Shown: positions 41,978 through 50,533, counted from the first letter of the stretch. The stretch: 64,000 bases of DNA from Janibacter alkaliphilus (GCF_013408565.1 NZ_JACBZX010000001.1:2542001-2606000); one strand, 5' to 3'. Program-made: numbers and translations. The notes: generated by a model from the letters alone, not told the origin.

Positions 41978-42849
41978 ATGGAGCTGCAGCAGCTGCGCTA
42001 CGTGCTCGCCGTCGAGGAGGAGCGCAGCTTCACCCGGCTGCGGCGCGCTGCCACGTCGTCCAGTCCGCGCTGAGCCATCAGATCAAGGCCCTGGAGCGGG
42101 AGATCGGGGTGCAGCTCTTCGCCCGCAGCAGCCGTCGGGTCGAGCTGACCGCCGCGGGGGCCGCCTTCCTGCCGGAAGCCCGAGCCAGCGTCGCCGCAGC
42201 CGATCGCGCCCGGGCCGAGGCTGCGGCGGCGACCGGCGAGCTGCGCGGCACCCTGGCCATCGGCCTCATCCCGACCGTCACCGCGGTCGACATCCCGGAC
42301 CTGCTCGGCACCTTCCGGCAGGCGCACCGCGAGGTGAGCGTCTCCCTGCGGGTGGGGGCCAGCGACGAGCTGGTCGCCGCAGTCATCGCAGGGGCCCTGG
42401 ACGTCGCCTTCCTCGGGCTCGCCGAGGACGCACCGGTGACCGGCGTCTCCTCACGCGACCTGGCGCACCACCGCCTCGTCGCGGTGGTCGGCGATGACCA
42501 CCTGCTGGGGCAGCGACGTAGGCTTCGGCTCGCCGACCTCGGCGAGCACCCCTTCGTCGACTTCCCGGCCGGCAGCCCCGGTAGGGCGCAGTCCGACCGC
42601 GCCTTCGAGCGCGCCGGCCTCACGCGTGAGGTGCCCTACGAGGTCACCAGCACCGACCTGGCGCTCGGCCTCGTCCGCGCCGGGCTGGCCGTCGCCCTGC
42701 TCGCCCCGCAGATGGTGCCCGAGCAGGACGGCGTGCGGTCGATCCCGGTGCAGGGCGGCCCGACCCGCGTCGAGCACCTCGCGTGGAGCGGCTTCAACCC
42801 CAGCCCGGCGGCGACCGCCTTCGTCGACCTTGTCCAGCGCGAGCAGTGA
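41978..42849 (+). pseudogene. LysR-family regulator with one frameshift
   Basis: ATG 41978 gives MELQQLRYVLAVEEERSFTR; the HTH continues in the next frame as AARCHVVQSALSHQIKALE, followed by IGVQLFARSSRRVELT and a complete effector domain (GTLAIGLIPTVTAVDIPDLL) to 42849. A missing G near 42034 (CCGGCTGCGG for CCGGGCTGCGG) explains the break. Orientation back-to-back with the EamA gene suggests it once controlled that exporter. Confidence 0.85.
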
Positions 42850-42873
42850 CGCCGCTCTGGGACCGTGCCGGCT

Positions 42874-43521
42874 CTACGCGTGCTCGTCCTCCTGGTCGAG
42901 AACGTTCGCGTGGTGCTGCTGGGAGAGCAGCACGAGAGCGTCGAGCAAGGGGCGTCGGAGGATGCTGCCGAGGACGACCCCGCGGATGGTCGCATCGAGG
43001 CTGTCGGCGCCAGCGACGGCCTGGACATCGATCCGCCCGACGGCATCTGCTGCTCGCGCGTAGTCGTCGAGACGGTCGACGAGCATGGTGAGGTCCTCGG
43101 CCTGCAGCTCGGCCACGGCTCGGATCGCTGCCGAGTGGGCGGGTGACCCGGGCTGGTACCGCCACCCGCGTGCCTCGATCACGTGGGCCAGCGTCTCGGC
43201 GGCCGCTGGCTCCACGTCCTCGCTGTCCTCGTCGCCCCTTTCGCCCACGAGCGCATCCTGCGTGACGGCCATCGCGTCGAGGATGGAGGACTGCCCGCTG
43301 ACGACCTGGACGACCTCGCGGATCGTGTCCAACGGAAGCCCAGCGACCTTCGCCAGTGCGCGGATGAGCCGGAGCCGTTCGAGGTGCGACGCGTCGTACA
43401 CGGCCTGGTTCACGCTGGTGCGGCGGCCAGGTTGGAGCAACCCCTCACGAAGGTAGAACTTGATCGTCGCGACGGTCAGCCCGGAACGCGCGGCCAACTC
43501 AGCCATTCGCATCTCCGTCAC
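42874..43521 (-). CDS. MerR-family regulator
   Basis: A 215-aa regulator. The HTH is MAELAARSGLTVATIKFYLREGLL followed by wing residues and LERLRLIRALAKVAGLPLDTI. The dimerisation helix and the C-terminal ~120 residues are of unknown ligand type, with no metal-binding Cys. GTG 43521 is the longest start; ATG 43506 is also possible. Divergent from the SDR gene across a 111-bp region with an inverted repeat, a natural target. Confidence 0.88.
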   Translation of the reverse strand: MTEMRMAELAARSGLTVATIKFYLREGLLQPGRRTSVNQAVYDASHLERLRLIRALAKVAGLPLDTIREVVQVVSGQSSILDAMAVTQDALVGERGDEDSEDVEPAAAETLAHVIEARGWRYQPGSPAHSAAIRAVAELQAEDLTMLVDRLDDYARAADAVGRIDVQAVAGADSLDATIRGVVLGSILRRPLLDALVLLSQQHHANVLDQEDEHA

Positions 43522-43590
43522 CGCATCTCCCTCGTCGTCGCCGCGGCTAGCGATCCGTCCTGCCTTGTGCCCACCTTGCGGATACTACTA

Positions 43591-43608
43591 CTATCCATAA
43601 ATAGATAG
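43591..43608. promoter_or_regulatory. inverted repeat in the MerR/SDR intergenic region
   Basis: CTATC (43591-43595) and GATAG (43604-43608) flank CATAAATA in a locally AT-rich patch 25 nt before the SDR ATG. This is a plausible operator/promoter for the MerR-type regulator. Confidence 0.5.
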
Positions 43609-43632
43609 GTGCACTAGCCAATAGGAGGCGAG

Positions 43633-44517
43633 ATGGCACGGATCGCGGTCCTGGGCGCGACCGGGTACCTGGGTGGCCACGCGGTGACCCGCTTGCAGGC
43701 CGACGGGCACGAGGTGCGCGCGGTCGTTCGCGCCCCGGAGCGGGCACGGCTTCCCGAGGGCGTCGTGGTCGTGCAGGGCGATGTCACCGAGCCGGCGACG
43801 CTGCCGGCCGCGCTTGCCGGCACGGACGGCGTGCTGCTCGCCCTCAACGGTGGCGGCGATGTCGAGCTAGCCGTGCAGGTGGAGCAGCAGGGCGTCGCGA
43901 ACGTCGCAGCTGCTGCTGAGGCCGCGGGCATCGGTCGAGTCCTGCTCATCTCAGGCATGTTCGCGCAACCGGCGTACGCGGCGTACCCGTGGGAGCAGGC
44001 CAAGGCGCGCGGTGAGCGGATGCTCATGGACAGCTCCGTCGCCTCCACCGTCTTCCGGGTCGGCTTCATCAACGAGACGCTCGCCAGCTTCGTGCGCGGC
44101 GGACGTCCGGTCCTCATCGGACGTCAACGTCACCCGGTCCGACCGGTCGCCGTGGGTGACGTCATGGCCGCGGCGTCGACGGCGTTCGGACGTCCGGACA
44201 CGGCCAACCAGGTCTACGACGTGGCAGGAGGGCAGGAGATGACGTTGCGAGAGGCGGCCGCCGCGTACGCCAGCGCCATCACCGGTAGGAGCATCGCCCC
44301 GTCCGCGGTGCGGGTGCTGCCGCTCTGGTTCATGCGGGCGGTCAACCGTCTCTTCCTCAGGGGGCGGATGACCCGGCCCCTCGGCATCCTCACGAGCATG
44401 GATCGCCACGGCGACGTCACTGACACCACCGCCTGGTTCCGCGACTTCGGCGCACCGCCGACCCCCTTCACCCAATGGGTCGCCCAGCAGCGGGACAGCG
44501 TCGAAGGGAGGTCGTGA
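43633..44517 (+). CDS. NAD(P)H-binding atypical SDR (NmrA-like)
   Basis: A 294-aa Rossmann protein: MARIAVLGATGYLGGHAVTRL, then VVVVQGDVTEPATL and LLISGMFAQPAYAAYPWEQAKARGE containing the Tyr/Lys-like YPWEQAK. Atypical SDRs of this kind act as epimerases, reductases or redox sensors. ATG 43633 has TAGGAGG 6-12 nt upstream. Cotranscribed with the DUF1772-like gene; MerR is divergent. Confidence 0.87.
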   Translation: MARIAVLGATGYLGGHAVTRLQADGHEVRAVVRAPERARLPEGVVVVQGDVTEPATLPAALAGTDGVLLALNGGGDVELAVQVEQQGVANVAAAAEAAGIGRVLLISGMFAQPAYAAYPWEQAKARGERMLMDSSVASTVFRVGFINETLASFVRGGRPVLIGRQRHPVRPVAVGDVMAAASTAFGRPDTANQVYDVAGGQEMTLREAAAAYASAITGRSIAPSAVRVLPLWFMRAVNRLFLRGRMTRPLGILTSMDRHGDVTDTTAWFRDFGAPPTPFTQWVAQQRDSVEGRS

Positions 44518-44519
44518 GC

Positions 44520-44957
44520 GTGAGCTGGCTCGAGATCGCTGCCATCCTCGTCGTCGGATTCGTGGGGTCTGCCGAGTTCGGATCCGCCGTGCTCGTGCAC
44601 CCGGTCATCCGCACCCTCGACCCCGACCATCAGCTCGTGGTCGAGCAGGGCCTGCTGAAGACGTTCGGTCGGGTCATGCCCATCGGCATGACCCTCACCA
44701 CCGTCCTCGGCGTCAGCCTGGCCGTGTCCATGCCCTCGGCGTGGCTCGTCGCGGCCGCCGTCAGCCTCGGTATCGCGCTCGTGGTCACGATCATCGGGAA
44801 CGTGCCGATCAATCTGCGCACCGGACGCATCCACGCGGAGCGTGCGCCGGAGGGCTTCATCGCCATGCGGCGCCGTTGGGACGTCTTCCAGCTCATCCGC
44901 GGATCGCTCCAACTCGTCGGCTTCGTCCTCGTCACCGTGGGCGTCGTCAGCGGGTGA
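44520..44957 (+). CDS. DUF1772-type small membrane protein
   Basis: A 145-aa protein with four membrane segments, a DUF1772 (anthrone-oxygenase-like) layout: a first TM with FVGSAEFGSAVLVHPVI, LLKTFGRVMPIGM, NVPINLRTGRIH, and a final TM. GTG 44520 suits the GGGAGG site better than the GTG at 44514 that would overlap the previous stop. Its last 11 bp overlap the convergent B3/B4 gene. Confidence 0.75.
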   Translation: MSWLEIAAILVVGFVGSAEFGSAVLVHPVIRTLDPDHQLVVEQGLLKTFGRVMPIGMTLTTVLGVSLAVSMPSAWLVAAAVSLGIALVVTIIGNVPINLRTGRIHAERAPEGFIAMRRRWDVFQLIRGSLQLVGFVLVTVGVVSG

Positions 44958-45708
44958 CGCCCGCCGCCAGCACCCGCCGGCTGACCGTGACCTGCTCACC
45001 GAGCGAGCCCAGTGCCGACGCCAGCTCGTCGACCGCCGCGGTGAGCGCGTCGTCGCTCATCGGCCCCAGCGCGTCGAGGATGAAGAAGGCGCGGGTGGTG
45101 CCCGTGCTCAGGGCGGTGCGCGGCCCCTGCCGCCAGTTCCACCGCCGACAGGTCACCCCGTCGTCATCGCACCACACGACCTCACCCGGTGCCGGGTGCT
45201 CCACCGCCGGCTCCCCGCTGACGACGGTGGCGAAGGGCTCGTCCCCGGTCGCCCGGACCAGCCGAGCCGCCCCGACATAGGCATCGAGGTCCTCGCCGCC
45301 GATCGGCACCTGGTGGCGCACCGAGACCGCGTTGTAGATGTCGGTCAGCGGGTTGATCCGGGGCAGCCCGTCGTCCACCCGGCGGGTCAGCGCCTCCAGG
45401 CTGTTGCGGGTGCGCTGCGGCTTGGCGCCGAAGGCGCGGTACGCCTCCCGCCAGGCGGCGATGTGCGCCAGCTCCTCGACCGGGCTGTCCGCGAGCAGGC
45501 CGCGCGCGTGCTGCTCGGCCTCGACGAGCATCACCTCGGCGCGCTCCGAGCCGGCGTCGCTGGCCGGGTCCAGGCCCTCGACGACGAGCAGCGCCGCGCG
45601 GTAGTCGGGCCGCAGCTCGCTCACCGCGGGCTCGATCGTGCAGGCGGCGAGGAAGGTGTCGGGGTCGTGCGGCACGGGAGTCTCCATTCGATCAGGGTGC
45701 GGGGTCAT
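44947..45708 (-). CDS. B3/B4 tRNA-binding-domain protein, third gene of the MNT/HEPN operon
   Basis: A 253-aa free-standing B3/B4 domain, the fold that edits mischarged tRNA in phenylalanyl-tRNA synthetase β-subunits. Landmarks: IAAWREAYRAFGAKPQRTRN, LPRINPLTDIYNAVSV, VVWCDDDGVTCRRWNWRQG and a C-terminal TTRAFFILDALGP. The ATG overlaps the HEPN stop (ATGA), so it is cotranslated with the toxin-antitoxin pair. A tRNA-related role alongside a HEPN RNase is suggestive, but the substrate is not shown. Confidence 0.85.
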   Translation of the reverse strand: MTPHPDRMETPVPHDPDTFLAACTIEPAVSELRPDYRAALLVVEGLDPASDAGSERAEVMLVEAEQHARGLLADSPVEELAHIAAWREAYRAFGAKPQRTRNSLEALTRRVDDGLPRINPLTDIYNAVSVRHQVPIGGEDLDAYVGAARLVRATGDEPFATVVSGEPAVEHPAPGEVVWCDDDGVTCRRWNWRQGPRTALSTGTTRAFFILDALGPMSDDALTAAVDELASALGSLGEQVTVSRRVLAAGVTR

Positions 45709-46151
45709 GCGTCGTCCAGGTCATCGTCCAGATGCTCGAGCAGGCGGCGCACGATGTCCGGCACCCGGACGGTGACGGCCGCCCAGAAGAGGTCGTCGTT
45801 CATCCCGCGGTAGCCAGCGTGCGCGGCGATGTTCCGGGTCGTGCGGATCGCGACGACCTCGTCCTCGCTCAGCGGCCCGTGAGCCATGTTGAGCTCGGGC
45901 CGCTCCAGGAGCGAGGCGAGTCGGAGGATCACCATGCTCGCGACGTCGTAGGCCGGGTGCCCGTCGGCGAAGTGGTCCCGCCCTGCGTCGCGGACGATCT
46001 CGGTCCGCCGCACGATGGCGCGCAGCTCGGTGAGGGCGTTCTCGGTGTCGCGCCGGCCGGCCTCGGGCGCCGTGCGCCGGGGGCGAGGGCTGAAGCGGGG
46101 CTCCTCCGACGGCCCGTCCGTCACGGCTGCACCGCCATGACCGTCGTGCAC
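45705..46151 (-). CDS. HEPN (HepT-like) toxin protein
   Basis: A 148-aa HEPN-domain protein. RNIAAHAGY gives R106, N107, H111 and Y114, the RNase motif with a Tyr two residues after the position used in HepT. The N-terminal ~30 residues are disordered (SEEPRFSPRPRRTAPE), and a later start is possible. It follows the XRE-MNT gene by 22 bp and overlaps the B3/B4 gene. Likely RNase toxin held by the MNT protein. Confidence 0.8.
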   Translation of the reverse strand: MHDGHGGAAVTDGPSEEPRFSPRPRRTAPEAGRRDTENALTELRAIVRRTEIVRDAGRDHFADGHPAYDVASMVILRLASLLERPELNMAHGPLSEDEVVAIRTTRNIAAHAGYRGMNDDLFWAAVTVRVPDIVRRLLEHLDDDLDDA

Positions 46152-46173
46152 CCACCAGAGTCATGCACCGCCA

Positions 46174-46641
46174 TCACAGCGCTACCGCCTCTGGCTGGGC
46201 CAGGTCCGCGGCGGCGTCGCCCCGGTCAGACACCACGTCCACCGGGAAGCCGGTGAGGCGGCGCACCTCGTCGCTGAAGAGCGCCACGTCGAAGAGGTCG
46301 GTACCTGGGGCGATGGTGACCAGCAGGTCGATGTCGCTGTCGAAGCCGTCCTCGCCCCGCAGGGTCGAGCCGAAGACGCGGAGGTTGCTCAGGCCGTGAC
46401 GAGCAGCGGCCTCGGTGATCTCGCGCGCATGCTCGGCGAGGGGGAGCGAGGGGCGGTAGTCGGCCGCACGCAACAGGCGCTCCAGCATCTCGTCCGAGAC
46501 CCGCCGCGAGCCGGCCTCGATCTGCGCCAGGCTCGGCTGCCGCACGCCGGCCCGCTCGGCGAGCTCCGTCTGTGTCAGCCCAGCGTCGAACCGGGCGCGA
46601 CGGACGAGCTCAGCGGCTCGGTCCAGGGCGAAGCGACTCAC
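46174..46641 (-). CDS. XRE helix-turn-helix plus MNT nucleotidyltransferase antitoxin
   Basis: A 155-aa fusion: XRE HTH (AGLTQTELAERAGVRQPSLAQ, about 20-40) then a minimal nucleotidyltransferase with GS at 91-92 and DxD at 103/105 (GSTLRGEDGFDSDIDLLV). GTG 46641. The fusion lets one protein both neutralise the HEPN toxin and repress the operon; a perfect palindrome sits 9 bp before the start codon. First gene of a three-gene operon. Confidence 0.87.
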   Translation of the reverse strand: MSRFALDRAAELVRRARFDAGLTQTELAERAGVRQPSLAQIEAGSRRVSDEMLERLLRAADYRPSLPLAEHAREITEAAARHGLSNLRVFGSTLRGEDGFDSDIDLLVTIAPGTDLFDVALFSDEVRRLTGFPVDVVSDRGDAAADLAQPEAVAL

Positions 46642-46649
46642 CTCCGCAC

Positions 46650-46666
46650 TATAGCAACGTGCTATA
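46650..46666. promoter_or_regulatory. palindromic operator of the XRE-MNT/HEPN operon
   Basis: TATAGCA-ACG-TGCTATA is a perfect 7-3-7 inverted repeat. It lies between the XRE-MNT start (46641) and the MarP stop (46671), so the operon promoter must overlap it. The half-site TATAGCA contains a -10-like TATAGC. Autorepression is expected. Confidence 0.75.
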
Positions 46667-46670
46667 CGCG

Positions 46671-47846
46671 TCAGGCAGCCTCGCACGACCCGGTCGGCAC
46701 CGGCGCGGTCAGCGACGCCGCCTGCGCGGCGACCGGCTCGACCACCGAGATCGGCACCGCGTAGCCGACGTCCTCCACGGCCGCGCTGCTGGCGAAGATG
46801 ATCCCGGCGACGTCGCCGTCGGTGTCCAGCACCGGGCCGCCGGAGTTGCCGTGATCGACCTCGGTGGCCAGCGTGAGCACCGACCGGTTGCCGGTGCCGC
46901 CGTCGGTGGTGACCACCGTTCGGCGCTCGGAGACCATCTCGGCCGGCTCCAGGGTCAGCGGACCGCCGCGGGGGTAGCCGGCCACGACTGCCTCGTCGCC
47001 CGTCTCGACGGCGCGGCTGATCCTCAGCGCGGGCGCGTCGAGACCGCTGGTTGCGATGACCGCGAGGTCGTTGTGCTCGTCGACGTAGACCACCTCGCCG
47101 CCGACCGGCAGCTCGCCGGGGGCGCGGACGCTCGGGTCGTCGATCCCGGCGATCACGTGCGCGTTGGTGATCACCCGGTCCGGGGCGACGACGACGCCGC
47201 TGCCGCTGACCCCGGTCTGGCACTCCTGCGCGGTGCCGCTGACCTTGACCACCGACCCGATGGACTCCTGCACCGCCGCGGTGTCGACATCGACGTCGGG
47301 GATGCTCGGGCGGGTCGTCGGGCCGCCGACCACCTCGGCCAGCCAGGGCTCGCCCCCTTCGAGCAGGCGGGTGAGCAGCACCCCGTCCTGCAGGCTCGTC
47401 GGGGTCGCCTCGGCCAGCGCGTGCATCGCCCGGGAGCGCTGCACCGCCTCGGTGACCGTCGGGTTGCCGACCGAGGCCACCGTCGACCCCACGAGCATCC
47501 ACGCCAGGACCGCGACCCCCACGCTGGCGACCGCGCCGCCGATGGTGTCCACCCAGCGCAGCTTCATCTTGATCAGCCCGGCCCGCAGGTGCTGACCCAG
47601 CGTCGCGCCGACCCCGGCCAGCACCCCTACGAGGACCACGGCCGCCCCGACGATCACCGGGACGCGCCAGGCGCTGTCAGCCAGCCACTCGGCGATCCAC
47701 GGCGCCGCGACGACCGCCGCGGCGAGACCGGCGACCGCGCCGGCGAGGCCGCCGATGGTGCGTCCGAAGCCCCGCGAGGCTCCGGCGACCAGGGCCCAGA
47801 GCAGGGTGAGTCCGACGATGATGTCGAGCAGCACGTAGGTCTCCAT
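46671..47846 (-). CDS. marP: MarP-like membrane serine protease (CvpA plus trypsin-like domains)
   Basis: A 391-aa protein: four membrane segments of a CvpA/colicin-V-production domain (1-125), linker, then a periplasmic chymotrypsin-fold protease with the triad H230 (TNAHVI), D260 (HNDLAVI) and S335 (DHGNSGGP). Cys209 and the C-terminal Cys could form the redox-sensitive disulfide described for M. tuberculosis MarP, which protects against acid stress. Monocistronic by spacing. Confidence 0.9.
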   Translation of the reverse strand: METYVLLDIIVGLTLLWALVAGASRGFGRTIGGLAGAVAGLAAAVVAAPWIAEWLADSAWRVPVIVGAAVVLVGVLAGVGATLGQHLRAGLIKMKLRWVDTIGGAVASVGVAVLAWMLVGSTVASVGNPTVTEAVQRSRAMHALAEATPTSLQDGVLLTRLLEGGEPWLAEVVGGPTTRPSIPDVDVDTAAVQESIGSVVKVSGTAQECQTGVSGSGVVVAPDRVITNAHVIAGIDDPSVRAPGELPVGGEVVYVDEHNDLAVIATSGLDAPALRISRAVETGDEAVVAGYPRGGPLTLEPAEMVSERRTVVTTDGGTGNRSVLTLATEVDHGNSGGPVLDTDGDVAGIIFASSAAVEDVGYAVPISVVEPVAAQAASLTAPVPTGSCEAA

Positions 47847-47987
47847 GGGGGCCTCCTCAGGTCCTCGGGGAACCGTCGAAGGTAGCCACGTCCGCTGTGC
47901 GCGACCCGTGGGCGGCTGTGCTGAGGCTGTCAGCCAGGGCGGCGGCAGGGCGCGCCGCGGCTCCCCGGGCCACCCGGACGACCCGGC

Positions 47988-49013
47988 TCACGGCAGGTCC
48001 TTCGCCAGCCAGGCGACGACCTCGGCCGCCGACCCCTCCGGGGCCTGCCGGTAGCCGGTGCCGGCCCACAGGTGCAGCACGTCGGCGTCACCAGCCGCGC
48101 CGGCCGCCTTCCGCAGACCGCGGGTGAGGTGGTGCACGGCCGGGTAGGCGACCGGGGCGGTGCCGGTCCACGTGTCGGCGAAGCGGTTGAGCAGGGCCCT
48201 GGCAGGGCGGCCGGTGAAGGCGCAGGTGAGCAGCGTCTCGTCGAACCCGTTGTCTGCCAGCGCCGCCCGGTGGGTGGCCGAGGTACCGGCCTCGTCGGTG
48301 CGCAGCAGCAGGGTGCCGACGACGACCGCCTCGGCGCCGGCCGCCAGCAGCTCGGCAACCGCGGCCGGGCCGTCGACGCCGCCGGCGGCGACCAGGGGGA
48401 GCTCGACGGCCGCCCGGACTGCGGTCAGCACCTCGACGGTGCGCGCCGGCTCGGGGGTGCGGGCGGGGTCGTGGGTGCCGCTGTGCCCGCCGGCGTCGGG
48501 GCCCTGGACGACCAGCCCGTCGACCCCGAGGTCCGCCGCGGCGCGGGCCTCGTCCGGCGTGGTCACCGTGGCCAGGACCCGGGTGCCGACCCATTGCAGG
48601 GCGGCCACGTCCTCGGCCGGCGGAAGCCCGAAGGTCAGCGAGACCACCGGTACCGGGTCCTGGAGCAGCAGCGCGAGCTTGGCGGGCCAGTGGTCGTCGT
48701 CGCTCACCGGCGCCGGGTCCAGGCGCAGGTCGTAGCGGTCGGCCTCGGGCTGGATCGCGGCCGCGTAGGCGGCCACCTGCGCGGCGACGTCACCGACCGG
48801 TCCCGGGACGAAGAGGTTGACCCCGAAGGGCGAACCCAGCTCGCGCGCCTGCGCGATGTCCTCGGCCAGCCGCTCCGGGGTGAGGTATCCCGCCGGCAGG
48901 ACGGGGAAGGCCCCGGCCCGGGCGACCGCGGCCGCGAGGGCGGGCGTCGTCGGGCCGCCGGCCATCGGCGCCGCGACGATCGGCAGCCGGGACTCCAGCA
49001 GAGGGGTGCTCAC
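47988..49013 (-). CDS. nitronate monooxygenase (last gene of the thi operon)
   Basis: A 341-aa TIM-barrel FMN enzyme of the NMO family, oxidising toxic propionate 3-nitronate or related nitronates. IVAAPMAGGPTTPALAAAVA, SPFGVNLFVP, the active-site QGPDAGGHSG (catalytic His) and the FMN phosphate site LPLVAAGGVDGPAAVAELLAAG are visible. GTG 49013 overlaps the thiD-tenA stop (GTGA), so it is under the thiamin riboswitch. Why a nitronate enzyme joins this operon is unclear. Confidence 0.87.
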   Translation of the reverse strand: MSTPLLESRLPIVAAPMAGGPTTPALAAAVARAGAFPVLPAGYLTPERLAEDIAQARELGSPFGVNLFVPGPVGDVAAQVAAYAAAIQPEADRYDLRLDPAPVSDDDHWPAKLALLLQDPVPVVSLTFGLPPAEDVAALQWVGTRVLATVTTPDEARAAADLGVDGLVVQGPDAGGHSGTHDPARTPEPARTVEVLTAVRAAVELPLVAAGGVDGPAAVAELLAAGAEAVVVGTLLLRTDEAGTSATHRAALADNGFDETLLTCAFTGRPARALLNRFADTWTGTAPVAYPAVHHLTRGLRKAAGAAGDADVLHLWAGTGYRQAPEGSAAEVVAWLAKDLP

Positions 49014-50533
49014 CCCTCCACGGTAGGGCCGGATCCATCGTGCCGCTGCAGCGGTGCCGCGAAGAAGTCCCGCTCCAGGACCGCCGAGGCGCGGAAGGCG
49101 GCGAACATCCGCTCCCGCACCTGCGGGGTGGAGCCCGCGGCGAGCGTGCTGACGAGGTCGACCGCGCGGGCGGTCGCCTCGGCGAAATCCTCGTCGGCGT
49201 AGGTGGTCAGCCAGGCCGCGTAGGGGTGGTCGTCGGTGCGGTGCTCGGCCAGCCGCGCACCGACGTCGGCGTAGATCCAGAAGCACGGCAGGGCGGCCGC
49301 CACCACCTCGGCGTACCCGCCGCGGGCGGTGGTCGCCAGCAGGTGGTCGACGTAGGCGGTCGTCACCGGCCCGGGCAGCGTCTCGGGCTCGTCGCTGCCG
49401 CCGAGCCAGCCGCGGTGCAGCTCGAGCTCGGTGACCAGCGCCTGCTGGGCGCACCCGGCCCAGAAGGTCTGCTCGGAGACCGTCGGGGCCCGGCGGCTCG
49501 CCTCGGCGAGCACCCGTGCGTAGTCGCCCAGGTAGAGCGCGTCCTGCGCCAGGTACCAGGAGAAGTCGTCGTCACCCAGGCTGCCGTCGGCCAGCGCGCG
49601 GACGAAGGGGAGCGCGTCGATCTCGGCGCGCACGTCCGCGATCTGGGCCCACCAGTGCTCGGCCAGCCGGGCCGGCGTGAGCCGGGTCCCGGCCCGTGCC
49701 CAGGTCTCCGCCAGGTGGGAGACGGGGCCGTGGCCCTGCCCGACGTGCAGCTCCTCGCCGGCCCGAAGGGCGGTGGTCAGCCACCGCTTCGCCTCGGTCA
49801 CCGCGGGCTGCCAGGCACCGTGGGTGACCCGGAGCGTGGCGACCGCCGAGGACAGCGAGCACCCGGTGCCGTGGGTGGCGCGGGTCTCGACCCTCGGGGT
49901 CGACAGCTCGGTCACGGCGCCGGAGGCGTCGACCAGCGCGTCCCAGATCTCGTCGCCGTCGAGGTGACCGCCCTTCGCCAGCACCGTGACCCCGGTGCTG
50001 CGGGACAGCCGTCGGGCCTGGTCCAGCAGCCCGTCCCAGGTGACCGCGGCCGGCTCGGACACCAGCGCGGCGAGCTCGGGGACGTTGGGGGTGATCAGGT
50101 CGACCAGAGGCAGCAGGTCACGCAGCGCGTCCTCGGCCTCCGGCTGCAGCAGGTGGTCGCCGCTGGTGGCCACCATCACCGGGTCGAGCACGACGACCGG
50201 CGGCCGATGCTCGGCGAGCCACGCGCGGACCACCGCGATGATCTCGGCGTCGAAGAGCATCCCGATCTTCACCGCGTCGATCTGCACGTCGTCGCTGACC
50301 GCGACGAGCTGCTCTCGCAGGAAGTCCGGGGGAGGGCGGTGCACCGAGCGCACCCCGCAGGTGTTCTGCGCGACGAGCGCGGTCACCGCCGCCATCCCGT
50401 AGCCACCGCTGGCGGCGACGCTCTTGAGGTCGGCCTGCACCCCGGCGCCACCGGTGGGGTCGGTGCCGGCGATGCTCAGCACGCGGGGGACCGGCGCCAG
50501 GCCGGGCTCCGTGGCAGACACGGCGTCGCTCAT
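49010..50533 (-). CDS. thiD: ThiD-TenA fusion: HMP/HMP-P kinase with aminopyrimidine aminohydrolase
   Basis: A 507-aa bifunctional thiamin enzyme. Residues about 17-270: ThiD kinase (SIAGTDPTGGAGVQADLKS, VLDPVMVATSGD, ATHGTGCSLSSAVAT). Residues about 290-500: TenA (AEHWWAQIADV, AQDALYLGDYARVLAE, GCAQQALVTELELH, AAFRASAVLERDFF). It phosphorylates HMP and salvages pyrimidine from degraded thiamin. ATG 50533 overlaps the thiE stop. Confidence 0.93.
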   Translation of the reverse strand: MSDAVSATEPGLAPVPRVLSIAGTDPTGGAGVQADLKSVAASGGYGMAAVTALVAQNTCGVRSVHRPPPDFLREQLVAVSDDVQIDAVKIGMLFDAEIIAVVRAWLAEHRPPVVVLDPVMVATSGDHLLQPEAEDALRDLLPLVDLITPNVPELAALVSEPAAVTWDGLLDQARRLSRSTGVTVLAKGGHLDGDEIWDALVDASGAVTELSTPRVETRATHGTGCSLSSAVATLRVTHGAWQPAVTEAKRWLTTALRAGEELHVGQGHGPVSHLAETWARAGTRLTPARLAEHWWAQIADVRAEIDALPFVRALADGSLGDDDFSWYLAQDALYLGDYARVLAEASRRAPTVSEQTFWAGCAQQALVTELELHRGWLGGSDEPETLPGPVTTAYVDHLLATTARGGYAEVVAAALPCFWIYADVGARLAEHRTDDHPYAAWLTTYADEDFAEATARAVDLVSTLAAGSTPQVRERMFAAFRASAVLERDFFAAPLQRHDGSGPTVEG

